Origin: Acanthochlamys bracteata
Lineage: Eukaryota > Streptophyta > Magnoliopsida > Pandanales > Velloziaceae
Direction: 5' to 3'
DNA length: 64,000 bases
Assembly: GCA_019914995.1 (NCBI GenBank)
Contig: CM034132.1
Span: 8,736,662 to 8,800,661 of the forward strand
The notes beneath the pieces are model-generated. The model saw nothing but the letters and a program-made list of their open reading frames with translations, had not been told where the DNA came from and did no database searches. Every line of letters begins with the position of its first letter. Position 1 is the first letter of the stretch. The position numbers and the translations under genes are program-made. This document shows, piece by piece, positions 11,501 to 24,379 of this stretch.

Positions 11501-14500
11501 ACCAAAAGGAAAGCTACCTTCATATTTCCACCAGCTGTGACGTCCAGAAGCGCACTACCTTGCCTGAAAGCAAGAGCATTAATCATGTACTTAATAGTAA
11601 AAACAAACTAAATAATATGCGCAGGAAGAAATCACTAAAAACTAAACCACATATTGGTTAACCCTCAAGCTAGAAGTAGATAGTAACTTCTGCTAGTGAA
11701 GTGGGTGACTGTTGTGTCACAACATTCAGAGCGACTTAAATAATGCTATCACCCTAGCTGAATCAAACTTCTTCTGCCCCGTGGATGCTTATAGTCTGGG
11801 ATGAGGAAAGGTTTCCACCAGCAGCGACAACCAGGTAGGAAGAATTCCATGTATGCAAGTATGTTAGATTACATACTACATACTTTGCATATAAGGTATG
11901 AACTTACCCAACGCAATGATCTCCAACAATGATTGAGTTTGTCCTAAGATCATGCAGGGCAAGGTGGCCATCTGTATGCCCCTGCATTTCATATTGAATG
12001 TTACTTATTTGGTAAACCCAAAAAAGGAAGTCATGGGGCGGTTGTTGGTATGGTACAATACAAATAGTGGGTTAGTTGTACATTTGATTTATGTCTCCAA
12101 ATTTCTAAATGAAGAACCCTTAAGAGCACATAATTTAACGAAGAATAGAACAAATTTTGGAAATTAGAGAGGGAGAATCAGCACCCCAATATGCATAATA
12201 TACATTTAACTTAAGCCATGGTAGTTAAGTGGAAATTCAATTATTAAAAGTTTGTTCTGACACAATTAGCAAATCCAATAACTTGGGATATAAAAGTTAA
12301 TAGACACGCAAAATATTAAAAATAAAACATCTGTTTAACTTAAAATAATTATTCGAATGCACTAACGAGCAAGATGCATGAGATTCTGAAGATAGGTAGA
12401 TAAAGAGATTTAACCATCAGAAAATCTAGCAAATGTAGTTAAATATTCATTTCAACTAAACGCATTATCATCTGCAGGATAATAGTAAAAATAATTTGGT
12501 TGTGCTTTATCCGACAGCGTCTCTCTTCCAAATTAAATTACTTGACCCTACTCTTGACTTTGGTTCAAAGCATCAGTTAAATCTAAGAGGTTAATACGAT
12601 TCAGGCTCACATTTCTGACCAAAACACTATATATGGAAACACAGTACATACATGCCCTGCATGCACACACAATATATTCATTTTATTTGATCACATGTAA
12701 ATTGGTTGGTGGGACTTGCACAAGTGAAGCACAGTCCAATGACTGACTTGTTAAAAAGCTACTAAATAGTTGTGACACATACTGCTGGTATAGTGCTTTT
12801 AAAGTTTTTACAGCAAATATGCTTGTACTAACATCTTGAAGATCAACAACAGGAAAACATGTGTTATGTATCTTAAAATGCCTATGTAGTTATGTTCAGT
12901 GAAATGGTATATAATTATTTCTCACCGGAGCAAAAAGTGCTACCAATTGCCGACCTCCTATGCATATCTTCTCACCCCCATGTATTAACTTACAGCCAAG
13001 TGACCAGTTTCCTGTTAATGACAGAACAAAATTGTATGAAGTCATAATCTCAAGTCACCGCATATATACATGAGTGCTCATGTACAAGTAAGACTATTTT
13101 AAATGTACAACACAACAACAACTAAGCCTTATTCCATTAGGTGGGGCCGCCAACATGGTTCTGCTCAAACCATTACACTCAGTTGTAAGCAAATTCTTTT
13201 AAATGTAAAAACATAAAATTTCTTGAAGAATTACGATGCCCATAGTCATATTAGTACTATTGAATCCTAAACAAATACCGACATTTTGGATAGGTCTATT
13301 GCTAGCAATGAGGTGTTGTTCATTAACTTCATTTCCCATAACTAAATTAGAAGAAATGTACAAATCAAGTAATAATGCATGTTGTACTAATCATTCAAGT
13401 AATTGATCTTCCCATAATGAAAGGAAGAAGAGAAAATGAAAAGTATTATGCACATTAAAGCTAATGGTTCAAGTAACTAATCTAAATATTACTATTGGGG
13501 ACTAAAACAAAAAAGTGAAACTAAACGAAAAGTGCCAACCTGCAGCAAGTTAAAAAGAAGGATCTGCTTATTGTTGGTAAAGGCTCTTTCTTTATCAGAC
13601 AGCTCTATCGGTTCAAATATCTAATTTCACAATAAAAGGATGATCACAAAGTTGCAGATAACCAACCTTCCATGCAATTATCATGAACAAGCTATTTAAT
13701 AGTAAAGGGAAGAAATTAGATCCAAAGTGCTGACAAAAGTCATACAGCTATAGCAATGTCACAAAACTGCATGAAATTTCCAATCTACAAAAAGAAAAAA
13801 GGCAGACAAAAGAGAAAAACAGAGCAACCTCTTCCAATGCGATTCATAGTATTTTCATGTGCCAGCAGAATAGCCTGAGGGTTGCATTTCTGGACAACTG
13901 AAAGACCTGAAACAAAATTATTTGCTCTAGCAATTAAAACACCTCCTGGTTGTCACTAACATTTTCATAAAAATCACTTAAAGTAACAGACGTGAGATCT
14001 TGATAATGATGATGAAACAATTTGATGTACAGTAAGATAAGAATCCGGCATAAATATTACGTATTAGGAAGTAAATTTCACTTGGGACAAAAAAGTAACA
14101 GTACAGCCAGACTGTCATGGTATTCTTAATACACTTACAGAATACACCACGACATAAGAATGACAGCAAGAGCAACTGTAACATTCTATCTAAAAGTATT
14201 AAACATCGAGGATCCAGATTTAACATCATCTTTTTTTAAGCTACGCCACCAGCATCAGCTTTGCCCTAATCCACTCTTCCATCTTTTATTTTCACATAAG
14301 CATCACTTTCTCAAATTAGTAATAGAATAAAAGATTATGTTTTGCATCCAATTACTAGTTTTCATCTTGCATTCAACTCATTAGTAAAGTTTGTTAAACA
14401 AAAAAGACCCAACATACCCCCTCTCTGCAAAGTGGCTAATTATGGAGGATTTATGAAGAAAGGCATGCCTTGAGCTAAGGAAATTCTTTTAAAGGTATGC

Positions 14501-17500
14501 TTATAGTCAAACAACAATAAACTAAATGTGAGAGCAAATTACATCAAATGATATTATCAGATGTCACAAATAAAGAGGTAAATTTTGAGCAAATAAAACA
14601 TATGGATCTTAACTAAAGCATGCATAAGAACTTTGTTGATAACCCAAACAGTTACAACTAGTGCATGCTCCATAAAATTTTAACCTGATATGAGTTATTT
14701 GTATAAGTTGTCTGACTGTTTAATCAAGCTTACACAGAACAATTAAAAACTACCATTTACTAATTAAAATTATCAGTCATACCATCGACATGATCATAGT
14801 GATGGTGGGTAACAAATACCACTAGCTTTTTCGGCAACGTGTTCACAAGATCTGCTAGCTGGTAAAAATATTGATTTCAGAGAGAAGAAATATTCGTTAG
14901 TAAATGTATGTTCAAAAACGTAAGTAATATCTAAAAGACTTGGCAGTTTGAATTAATTATTCCCGGGTTAACTATACCTTTTAAATATTTGCATAATGGC
15001 AAAAAGAATTTAAGTTAGACCATCAAGCCAGATTAGTCACATGCTACGACGACTCCCACAATGTGTTGCGCTAATCAAGCAAAATCAATACTTTTTCTCT
15101 CACGACACATGCCAACTACTCATGAATGAAACTAAGATGCGATTTTTTTCTCTTTTTTGTTAAAGAAGTAGTTCATAGAGACCATCAACTTTGCTAAGTA
15201 TTTATTTAGCGATATCAATTCCTAGTTTGGTTTAAGTATATGGTAATCAGACATGACAGTGCCGATAGCATATAGTTAGACATTAGACTAATGAAAAGCG
15301 TGTAAGTGTTGGATGTGAATCCTTACTTCTGAATGCATTTCTGAACAGCAGCCAGGATCCACAAGCAAAGCATCACCACAGGCAATACAGTTTGCGTCTT
15401 CTGAAGCATCAACAGTGCTATCTGATAACAGCACAACCAAATTTGTAGTACGGAAAGGCTCTTTCGTTCTACTTTTCATTGGTATAAGGGTTATGCCTAG
15501 TGGATACTCCTGGAACAAGAAAGGGATTTAGGAAGGAATGGCATGCTTACAGCACAAGCAATAAAAAACATATTAACGTAAGAGCCAAAACTTACAAATG
15601 AAAGAGTAAGAAAAACAGGTCACGACTTGACCAATAAACAAAAAACGAGGAATAAAAAACTAAGCAGAAACCACCTGGGCCACACTATCTGAGCTAAATG
15701 GCATGGTTCATATAAAAACATCGATAGAGGCAAAAGAAACTAATAAGCACTCAATAAATCTTTAACATTAACGTATCAGCAAGATTTATTGGGATTGTTT
15801 AATAGGTAACATCACATACTTTCTACCCTTCTGGCTGAAAAAAATAGAAGATAAAAAACATATGCTGGTGTGATCATGCAATCTTTCAGATCTTTTTGTG
15901 TGTACAAACAGCAACAGTAAGCAACAAATTGGGATGAGGTATAATGGCAAGGACCTGATATTTCAAAGTCGGAGGACATCTCCACGATCCTGATACAGAA
16001 AAATCTGACAATAGCCAAGTTACTACAAGAGGTCCAACACGTTTACTACCTGACTTCACTTCGACGAGCAGCTCGAAAGCAGAATTCCTTGATATCCACT
16101 TAGATGAATCTGGCAAATCACAAATGGAAATACATTATACAATTCATCATTGACATCTTCACACACTTTTCTTAATACAAATGCTTCAAATGGATAACTG
16201 AAAAGAAATTGCATGAATTCTCAGCAACCACATAAACAGAAAAGGCTCAACTTTCAAAGAAAAGGAAACCATAGTTAATTTGATAAGACTGAGAATAATG
16301 ACAAAAAAGTGGTAAAGACGTGATTCTTAAGTCATTTGTAAATGTGTACTCGTTACTTCCAGGCACAATACACCTAGGAAAAGAAAATTAACTTAAATAA
16401 AGTAGTCTGACTATGAATTGTTTGTTTACATGTAAATTTTCAAGTAAGAATAAGGCACAGATGCATACTACAATTTCTAGAATAACAAAACAAGAAATAT
16501 TTTAAAGTAAAAAGTATTGGAAATTGTGTGTGTGGAAGGGTAAAATAATGTAAGCTCCAGGCTGTATATTTTCCAGGTGTATGTTGGCCAATAACACATC
16601 ACCACATCTTATGAACGACCTTTATTCTATAATAGTACAAGAAAGATGGAAGGAAATTTAACAGAGTATGGAAAAGGAAACAAGAAAGAACTTCCATAAT
16701 CTATTAGCAACTTTCAGGATAATGATGTACTATGTAGTATGTATATTCATAAAAAAGATATAGAAGTCAAGGGGCATTCCCTCCCGATCAACACAGTCTC
16801 CCCTCTTGATTTTTGTAATAAGATTAGCAGCGCATCAAGCGAAAAACAACTCAAAGAAGCAATAAGCATTCATTTTCACCTTTACCACTACAAAACTTTC
16901 AAACTAAGTAGCACAATTTAAGAAAAAGCAACCTCGTAATGTTTCATCCTCAAATTTTAATCTTCTGAGGATAAAAATTGTGTGAACATGAGGTTCAGGA
17001 CCAAATTCAGGTTCTTCAATATACTTCCAGAAGAGCCAACTTCCTGTTGACATCCTCAAACCTCCAACTTGAGATAAAACCTATAAGATCCCACAAAAGG
17101 TTTATGCCACTTCATATGTAAAACAGTAATGACAAGTATGCATAACTGAACTTCTATTCTGCCATGGCCGCCTGGCCGGTAAAGCCACTGACGGAGAGCT
17201 TCATGCATTACAATTTACTAACTTTTCATTGTTACCATTCTTCTGTTTGCATTTTGAACTATTTAATAATGACATAATTTACTTAATCTCCTTATGCTAG
17301 TATATTTTATGAACAATAATCTTAGTGTACAAGGTCTTCGTTCAAAGGCTTTAGTGGATGCCTATGTCTTATGACATCATCGTACTGGTGTCTCCCAAAA
17401 GAATTATTTGCTAAATAGTAACGTGTTCAAAGTGATTATTATCTACTGCAAAATAGCACGGTAGAATCCAGAAGTATAGCAACCATCATTTGCTAGTGTC

Positions 17501-17851
17501 AAACGTCAAGACGTAAAAATCCTAAAATAAAATATCAAACTTCAACATCTATCTCATAATCTCCATAATCTAAAAAAAAATTACCTCTTCTATAGCTGAA
17601 TCGAAATCAAACTTGGTTAGATCGATCTTAACCGAACAACAACTCACTTCATCCACAACCACTTGCGACCGCTGTTTTTGTTCTTGTGAAAGAATTTTGA
17701 TAGGAGCTGAGGGCAAGTCCCAGAGTTCGGAGTCCACATAGTTTCTATACTCTTCTTCCGGCAACGGCGGCGGTAGAGATTGCTGCACTACAATAAACTC
17801 TTCGCCGGAGGAGCTCTGCAAAACCACCGCGAGCCTGTACACCACTGCCAT
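8408..17851 (-). CDS. LACTB2-like metallo-beta-lactamase-fold hydrolase (plant At4g33540 type)
   Basis: Common exons: 17,851-17,585; 17,080-16,933; 16,109-15,955; 15,509-15,327; 14,858-14,783; 13,906-13,829; 13,011-12,926; 11,981-11,908; 11,563-11,518; 10,815-10,706; 10,010-9,836. All join in frame (466 codons). The last exon is either 8,578-8,408 (56 residues, total 522) or 9,007-8,936 (23 residues, total 489). Metal-binding motifs are THHHYDH (H269, H271, D273, H274), GHTDGH (332-337) and PMHGR (H392). The N-terminal part (1-70, ending in VDSELWDLPS) is a NUDIX-like extension found in plant members. The animal relative LACTB2 is a mitochondrial endoribonuclease; the plant substrate is unknown, so nuclease activity is inference. 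The start is the first ATG giving the family sequence. The 522-residue form ends in a hydrophobic segment KLLPVIAVGGLAVSVAFIHA. Introns 5-7 are long and AT-rich. Confidence 0.92.
8936..9007 (-). CDS. Alternative last exon of the LACTB2-like gene (tail without membrane segment)
   Basis: After the acceptor CTGCAG at 9,008-9,013 the sequence reads EFPLEDFYGSYESFLASEGG, then ATK and a TAA. It is phase 0, so it can join exon 11 exactly as the 8,578-8,408 exon does. It is acidic and has no hydrophobic stretch. Both exons cannot be used together, because this one ends in a stop. It could also be an unused cryptic exon; the clean acceptor and open frame favour real use. Confidence 0.55.
   Translation of the reverse strand, partial: EFPLEDFYGSYESFLASEGGATK
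13097..13210 (-). mobile_element. Au-type SINE fragment with target-site duplication, in an intron
   Basis: On the plus strand 13,111-13,196 reads CACAACAACAACTAAGCCTT and then a block with GGTGGGGCCGCCAACATGG. This is the reverse complement of the 3' part of the plant Au SINE family, which ends in TTG repeats. The flanks are TTTTAAATGTACAA (13,097-13,110) and TTTTAAATGTAAAA (13,197-13,210), a 14-base direct repeat with one mismatch. The insert is 86 bases and lacks the tRNA-like head, so it looks 5'-truncated. It lies in the intron between exons 6 and 7 of the LACTB2-like gene. Confidence 0.68.
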
Positions 17852-18736
17852 GACCGATTGGAAAAGCAAAATAATGTCAAAACCTTTCGAACTGACGGGC
17901 TTTTGTTTGGGTAGAATTTGTTTTTGTAGGGCTTCGAAATTGAAAGGCAGTTGGTAGGTAGTTGTTCAACCAATATAAAAAAAAGAAAAAAAAAATCTTT
18001 TAAAAAAAATTGCAAACCAGAAAGACGGTGGCTTGCTTTTAGTACCACCAGTATTTAATTAAAAAATATTTGGCATAATTTATTTTCTATCATAATTTTA
18101 TTTAATATTTTAAATTAAAATTTTAAAATATCATAACAATTTTTATTAAAATCTAAAAATATAATTAATTTTATTATTATCTTTTTTATTATTTTTATAA
18201 TCCAACTATCTTTCAATTTCAATTTCAATTTCCGTTCAAACACTCTACGTATCTTTGTAAAAAACGTTTGAAAATACTTATCAAATAAAAAAAAAATTAA
18301 TAAATAATATTTTTATTTTAAAAAAATAAAAATATATAATAAAAAATTTTATTATGTAAAATATTTTTATATTTTCTAAATTTTTAAATATATAAAATAT
18401 GTATTAAAAAATAAATATAAAAAATTAAAAATTAGCGTGAGTACACGTGAAGATAATTGAGAGTTAACGCTCCATTAAAACAAGAGAACTTTTTATAACA
18501 ACCAGTAATATACAATGCGTAAAAGATTTGAAGATTACAAGAAATATAAACAATTTGTAATTAGTTGCTCAAGAGGCTGCAAAACTAAAGAAGTTCAAAC
18601 TCTTCCACGTACTTAGAGAGATTCAAATCGACCGGAGCCTGCAACAGCATGTTGCTCATGTAGTACTTCATAAGCATTATAAGGCTTTTGAAGTCGTGAG
18701 CGTGCAACTAGAATTGTATCCTGAAGCTGCGACATT
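17852..18736. other. Intergenic: LACTB2-like promoter, AT-rich repeat, RNR1 3' end
   Basis: The right end of the LACTB2-like gene (promoter and 5' UTR) occupies the first part. At about 18,230-18,440 there is a degraded AT-rich repeat of the MITE-like family. The 3' UTR of RNR1 lies just left of its stop codon. No other gene is seen. Confidence 0.5.
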
Positions 18737-21700
18737 TTAACTTCCACATGCCATACACTCTTCTTGGTTCTCCAAAGAACAGACAATCTGTGCCATTTTG
18801 GAATCTACATCGTCATTTTCTTTTGGCTTGGTTTTCTGCAGATCAACAGGGATACATATTATAGTGATAATACACAGAAATACATAGAATTTCAATGGGA
18901 AATATAATTTACCTGGACAGCGGAAACATCAACTGTGAATTTGATTGCATCAGCAGCAGCTCGTGATCTCAGATAGTACATTCCAGTTTTGAGACCCTAT
19001 GCAAAAATTAAAATATAATTTTCACTGTTACAAGAAAAAAAATAGGAACGTAAAAGAATTATTAGATGAAGAAAGTATCATACCTTTGACCAAGCATGAA
19101 AGTGCAGGGATGTTAGCTTCCCAGAGTTGGGTTGATCCATGTGAATGTTCAAGCTTTGACTTTGGTCTATATAGCACCCACGATCAATCGCCATGTCAAC
19201 AATTGTTCGTTGCTTGATCTCCCAAACAGTCCTGGATTGAAGTAATCACTGGTTACAACCTAACTGAAAAAATCTCAGAAAACAAAAAAGAAGTAATAGG
19301 TGCCAAGGTACATACTTGTAGATGGCCTTTAGATGATCAGGAATTTCAGGAATATTAAGAACTGAACCATTCTCATATATTATTTTGTTTTTAAGATCCG
19401 CAGACCAAAGGCCCATTTCTGTCAAGTCATGAAGGAGGTGCTTGTTCACCACAACAAATTCTCCACTGCAAACAAAAAGAAAATTCAAGGAGAATGAGAT
19501 TCTTATTTATGATATGAGATATGCACAACAAAATGCAAGAACAGCAAGAGCAAGCAGTTAGAACTTCCATAAGCAGTGGCATCTATTCAGTAAGAAAATA
19601 TACCTAAGAACTCGGCGACTGTAGATATTGGAGGTATATGGCTCAAAGCATTCATTATTACCAAGTATCTGACTTGTTGAAGCAGTAGGCATTGGAGCAA
19701 CGAGAAGAGAGTTCCTTACTCCATTCTTGGAAATCATTTTCCGCAAAGCATTCCAGTCCCATCGTTCAGATGGGTTCACATTCCACATGTCAGGTTGTAA
19801 AACCCCCTGCAAACATTGAAATTAGACAAGTCAACAGGATAATAATTGCATGATTAATCAGTGTACCAATATCCTAAAATATCATCTTTTCAATAACTGT
19901 AATAGATTTTCTTTGTCAAATATGTCACTTCAGAAAGAATGCAGTTGCATTGTTTTAGTGGAAAAGTAAAAGATTGTTGCAGTTAAATAAAGAATGACTT
20001 GGGAAGAAGTAACTAAAGAGAAGGATCAGCAGTAACTCCAAGCAGTAAACACAAACCTTGCTTACAGGGCTTCCATTATATGTTTCATATGGACCCTCTT
20101 TCACAGCAAGTTCACTAGAAGCTTTCAAGGCATGGTAGTATATGGTCTCAAATATCTCCTTGTTCAACTGCTGAGCCTGCAGAAATTAAACACTGATAAG
20201 ACCTGTATTATATAGCATTCAAGCAATTTCAAGGAAGATATTGAGGCCAAATTCAAGCACCTCTGGTGAATCAAAAGGCATGCCAAGCAAGATAAAAGTA
20301 TCAGCAAGACCCTGTACTCCAATACCAATTGGCCTATGCTTTAAGTTCGACCTCCTTGCACTTTCAACTGGGTAGTAATTAATATCGATGATTTTGTTTA
20401 GATTTGTTGTAACTATCTGAGTGACCTGCCAAAGACAAAAAAACAAAACAAAAGATATTCAGTACTAGACTCTGGCCAATGTCAAATGTTGACGACCATG
20501 AAACTAAACCGAACCTCGGCCAGTTTGTCAAAATCAAAATATCTATTCTTTGCTCCAGTGCTGCCAACTAGCTTCGATGGTTGGGCCTCAACAGGAACAC
20601 CCTATAGTGAAAGAAATCAATTCCTTGAGCATAGGACATATGTTGATGAATATACCACTAGTACATTCTTGGCATGAAAACACAATCTACCTTCTCTCTC
20701 ACATATCTTGGTAAAGCAATAGATGCGAGATTACAGACAGCAGTTTCAGTAGGGCTTGTGAATTCAATTATCTCAGTACACAAATTTGAAGATTTGATAG
20801 TCCCCAAGTTTTGTTGATTGCTTTTCCGATTGCATGTATCCTGTCATAGTACATTTATTAGATAAGCTAAAAAAAACAGATAAAATTTACTAAGAATGTA
20901 TTAATTACCTTGTAAAGCATATACGGAGTTCCAGTCTCCATTTGAGAAGCCAGAATCTCAAACCACAATTTATGAGCTGGAACCACCTTCTTGGCCTTGC
21001 CCTGTTAGTCAAAGAAAAAGGACAGAATAGTGACTTCCTGACCAGCACAATATATATCACAAGATCACAGGGAAGATACCTACTTCTGCTTCATACTTAG
21101 TGTACAGCCTTTCAAATTCCTCACCCCAGCAATCAGCCAATCCTGGTGCTTCATTTGGGCAAAACAAACACCACTCTTTATTGTCGCGAACCCTTTGCAT
21201 GAAGAGATCAGGGATCCATAGAGCATAGAACAGATCTCTTGCCCTGTGTTCCTCCTAAATTAAAATATAGGTAAAACATTTGATGACAAAATGTCAAACT
21301 ACAATCTATGCAGTAAAAATCCAATAAAAATTGAAATAATATATCAATTGATAACCGCAAGCAAAAACCCTAGCAATTTCTTTGCTAGCGTATGGATCTA
21401 CTTGTAGATAAGCATCATGTTCTAAAACCAGATGTACAAAAAGTGAACAGCGTAAGCACAAAGCTGTAAAGCAAAGATCACATCATACAGCAAATTCATC
21501 AATTCAAGCAACCATTAGAGGAGAAATCTGCCTTCATGTTTCAAAAGCAGAAGCTGGCATTTAAACTGACAAAAGTTAGAATCAGTAAGACACTAACAAT
21601 AAGTGGTTAACAGACAGAATCTACAACAATAACCATAACCTAAGTGACAACTGACAAAAGAATAGCAGACTGCATTCTCTAAAACAAATAAATTTGTATG

Positions 21701-23694
21701 CAAAGTACTATGAAGCATATAACAGAAACTTTTTAGTTATTCACATGGACAAATATTACATGATTTTTAGAAATAAAATGCAGCAACTGTCAAACTAAAT
21801 AGATGGCAATTGGGAAATGTCTACCACCTTTCCATGGTTCTTTCTGAGATCAAGGAATTCAAATATGTCTGCATGCCAAGGCTCCAAGTAAACAGCAAAT
21901 GCACCTAAAATTGTTATCAGTATTAGCTAATCAAAATACAAAAGCACAAATGAAGCAAATCAAAAAAAAAAAATTCATAAGCATAAGCTACCTTTCCTCT
22001 TGCCTCCTCCTTGATCAACATAGCGAGCAGTGTCATTGAACACCCGCAACATTGGGACAATGCCATTTGAAGTTCCATTTGTACCACGAATGTAACTACC
22101 AGTTGCACGAATACTGTGAACAGAAACACCAATCCCGCCAGCAGATTTGCTGATAACAGCACACTCCTTTAGAGTATCGTAGATTCCCTCAATGCTATCC
22201 TCTTTCATGCAGACCAGGAAACAGCTACTTAGCTAGGAAAGGGAAAACCATTCAGTAAATGATCAATCCAAATGTTTAGGAGTTTCCTTATGGATTGACC
22301 TATAGTACCTGCGGCCGGGAAGTGCCTGCATTGAATAATGTAGGAGAAGCATGAGTAAACCAGCGTTGAGACATCAAATGGTATGTCCTGATGGCTGACT
22401 CAATATCATCCTTATGAATTCCAACAGCAACTCTCATTAGCATGTGTTGTGGCCTTTCCACTACCTTGCCAGAAACTTTCAAGAGATAGGACCTTTCCAA
22501 TGTCTTGAAACCAAAGTAGTCATAATCAAAGTCACGGTCATAAATAATTTCACTATCCAAATGAGCAGCATTCTGCAAGAGACATAGTCAGAATTGCATT
22601 GTCAGACTACAGAAAAGCAGAATTTTTCAAACCCTATAATAATATATCAGTAATGCAAGAATATCAGATAAAAAATCTAGAAGCATTGTCATGACTTCGG
22701 TGATGCCTTAGCTCCAGTAGTGAGTAGGATGTCTCATTTCTACTAGAAAAGCAAGCTTATGAACAATAGCTATCAAATTTTATCACATTTACTTTCCAAA
22801 TGAACTCATACAGTCATATATTTGATTACTTATCAGAACATGCATAACCTATCCTTTGAAGGGGAAAAAAACATACTTGGATCCAAACATCAGAGTTACA
22901 CTGAACTAATAAGCCAATTTTTTACCCAAAACAGAATTTTAAATGTATCCAGAATCAATCAATTAACCATCAAGTACACACATGAGAACTTAAAAGAAAA
23001 AGAAAAAAAAACCATAATCACCTTCATAATTATTTCATAGACATCATCAGCAATCAATGGAGCCTTCTGTTCTGACCTCTCATTAAAATGGTTGTACATG
23101 TCCTTGATCCTGATCCCACCACCACAAAAAAAAATATATAAATAAGTAAATAATAATAATGATAATATAATATAAATTAAAATATAAATAAATCAGATGA
23201 AAGAAAACAAAAACTTGCATAAGACTCAAAACTATTACAACTTCAACCCAACAAGAAAAGAAAATAATAATTAAAAAATAAAAACTAAATAGATCTACAT
23301 TCTTACGTCTCAGAGAACAACTTCTTCGTATTCTTATGCAGATTAGACACAACAATCCTCGCCGCAAGCTAATACAAAACAGCTCCAAAGAAAAACAAAA
23401 TAAGAATTCAAGATCACATAACGGAACCAAATCATAAAAACCAGACCAAAACAATTAAACACACACCGAAGCATAATCAGGGTGATTAGTGGTCATAGCA
23501 GCAGCTGTTTCAGCAGCAAGTTCATCAAGCTGGCTAGTAGTAACACCTTTATACACTCCAGCGCAAACCTTCTGCGCAACGATCACCGGATCACAGTGAT
23601 CATGATTAAGCCCGTAACTCAACTTCTTCAATCTCGCCGTAATCTTATCGAAGTGGACCGACTCTTGTCTCCCATCCCTCTTCACGACATACAT
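18737..23694 (-). CDS. RNR1: Ribonucleoside-diphosphate reductase large subunit (class Ia R1)
   Basis: Seventeen exons: 23,694-23,467; 23,368-23,307; 23,109-23,022; 22,572-22,309; 22,232-21,992; 21,904-21,828; 21,254-21,084; 21,001-20,909; 20,840-20,691; 20,601-20,515; 20,425-20,261; 20,176-20,057; 19,806-19,604; 19,465-19,316; 19,231-19,084; 18,996-18,913; 18,835-18,737. All join in frame to 809 residues. The enzyme reduces ribonucleotides to deoxyribonucleotides with the R2 subunit. An ATP-cone starts [10 protein letters not shown] (1-90, allosteric site). C218 (LSSC) and C444 (AVC) are the redox pair; N427, C429 and E431 (NLCTE) form the radical site; C804 and C807 (CMACGS) are the C-terminal shuttle cysteines. 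The numbering agrees with animal R1. The start is the ATG of MYVV; nine in-frame upstream codons begin with TTG and are not used. No odd residue was seen, so it should be active. Confidence 0.97.
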
Positions 23695-23793
23695 CTTCTT
23701 CTTCTTCTCTGCGGAATTCAATCGAACAGATGGTGTGCAGAAAGTTTTGAGAGAGTAGAGAACGAACTGGGGAGAGATGGAGAGAAGAATGAT

Positions 23794-23801
23794 TTAGGGT
23801 T
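23794..23801 (-). promoter_or_regulatory. Telo-box-like element of RNR1
   Basis: AACCCTAA on the minus strand (within GAACCCTAAATC), between TATA box and start codon. Telo-boxes are common in plant genes expressed in dividing cells, often next to other cell-cycle sites. Confidence 0.5.
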
Positions 23802-23807
23802 CAGGGA

Positions 23808-23815
23808 TATTTATA
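23808..23815 (-). promoter_or_regulatory. TATA box of RNR1
   Basis: TATAAATA on the minus strand, 114 bases upstream of the RNR1 start codon. A start site near 23,780 would be expected. Confidence 0.6.
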
Positions 23816-23855
23816 ATGACGGGAATCGAATTCGGTAAATTTAGGTTTCAAAATT

Positions 23856-23868
23856 TTTTGGCGCGAAA
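23856..23868. promoter_or_regulatory. E2F-binding site of RNR1 (proximal, near-palindromic)
   Basis: TTTTGGCGCGAAA contains TTTGGCGC on one strand and TTTCGCGCC on the other, both fitting the E2F consensus TTTSSCGC. It is about 40 bases upstream of the TATA box. Plant ribonucleotide reductase genes are known to be induced at G1/S through E2F sites. Confidence 0.8.
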
Positions 23869-23958
23869 GGTAGGCCGCGGGGGGTAGTGGTGCGTGCGAG
23901 CGAGTGGTGTGCTCGAGAAGGAACGAAAACGAATGAATGATTAAAGTTTGTTTGGAAA

Positions 23959-23970
23959 TTTTGGCGCGGG
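23959..23970. promoter_or_regulatory. E2F-binding site of RNR1 (distal)
   Basis: TTTTGGCGCGGG, a second E2F consensus match about 100 bases beyond the proximal site. Two sites in one short promoter argue for function. Confidence 0.7.
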
Positions 23971-24021
23971 TGTTTGAAAATTAGTTTCGGTCTCTTCTCT
24001 TCCGTGTTGTGGAAGGAGGAG

Positions 24022-24035
24022 AAGTCACGTGACTT
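24022..24035. promoter_or_regulatory. Palindromic G-box upstream of RNR1
   Basis: AAGTCACGTGACTT is a perfect 14-base palindrome around the G-box CACGTG, a bHLH/bZIP site. Another CACGTG lies at 24,325-24,330. Function is inferred from motif only. Confidence 0.45.
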
Positions 24036-24379
24036 GCGCAGGAATCAATCAATTATTATACGTTGTTGGGCTGGATTTTAGTTAATTTGATGTTGGGCCT
24101 TCTTCAATTTATAAGCTCCAATTGCAGAAGCTGGGATTTGCTAATAAAAAGAGACCTGGGAGGAGGAATTTAAGATTGTCCCATTTTGAACGTTTGATTT
24201 CGGTTTCCGTTTCCAGCAATATTAGTTCTCAGAAAGAAAAGGATATGAATTTTTTTTTTTCTAAAGATATCATCTAGTAAAATATTTTATCCGACGCAAA
24301 TATTGATCGGGTTAAATAAGTTGGCACGTGGGCCGACTGCACTGCTCAAGTCACGGCCCATCGAATTTATGAATAATAA
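24036..24379. other. Intergenic region upstream of the RNR1 promoter
   Basis: Apart from the second CACGTG at 24,325, I see nothing coding. The left end of the hAT relic lies somewhere here but no terminal inverted repeat was recognised. Confidence 0.4.

Noticed and set aside
17852..17869. Six extra codons before the LACTB2-like start
   Set aside because: They begin with TTG; the ATG at 17,851 is in the right place.
23695..23721. Nine extra N-terminal codons for RNR1
   Set aside because: They begin with TTG; the ATG of [10 protein letters not shown] is the family start.
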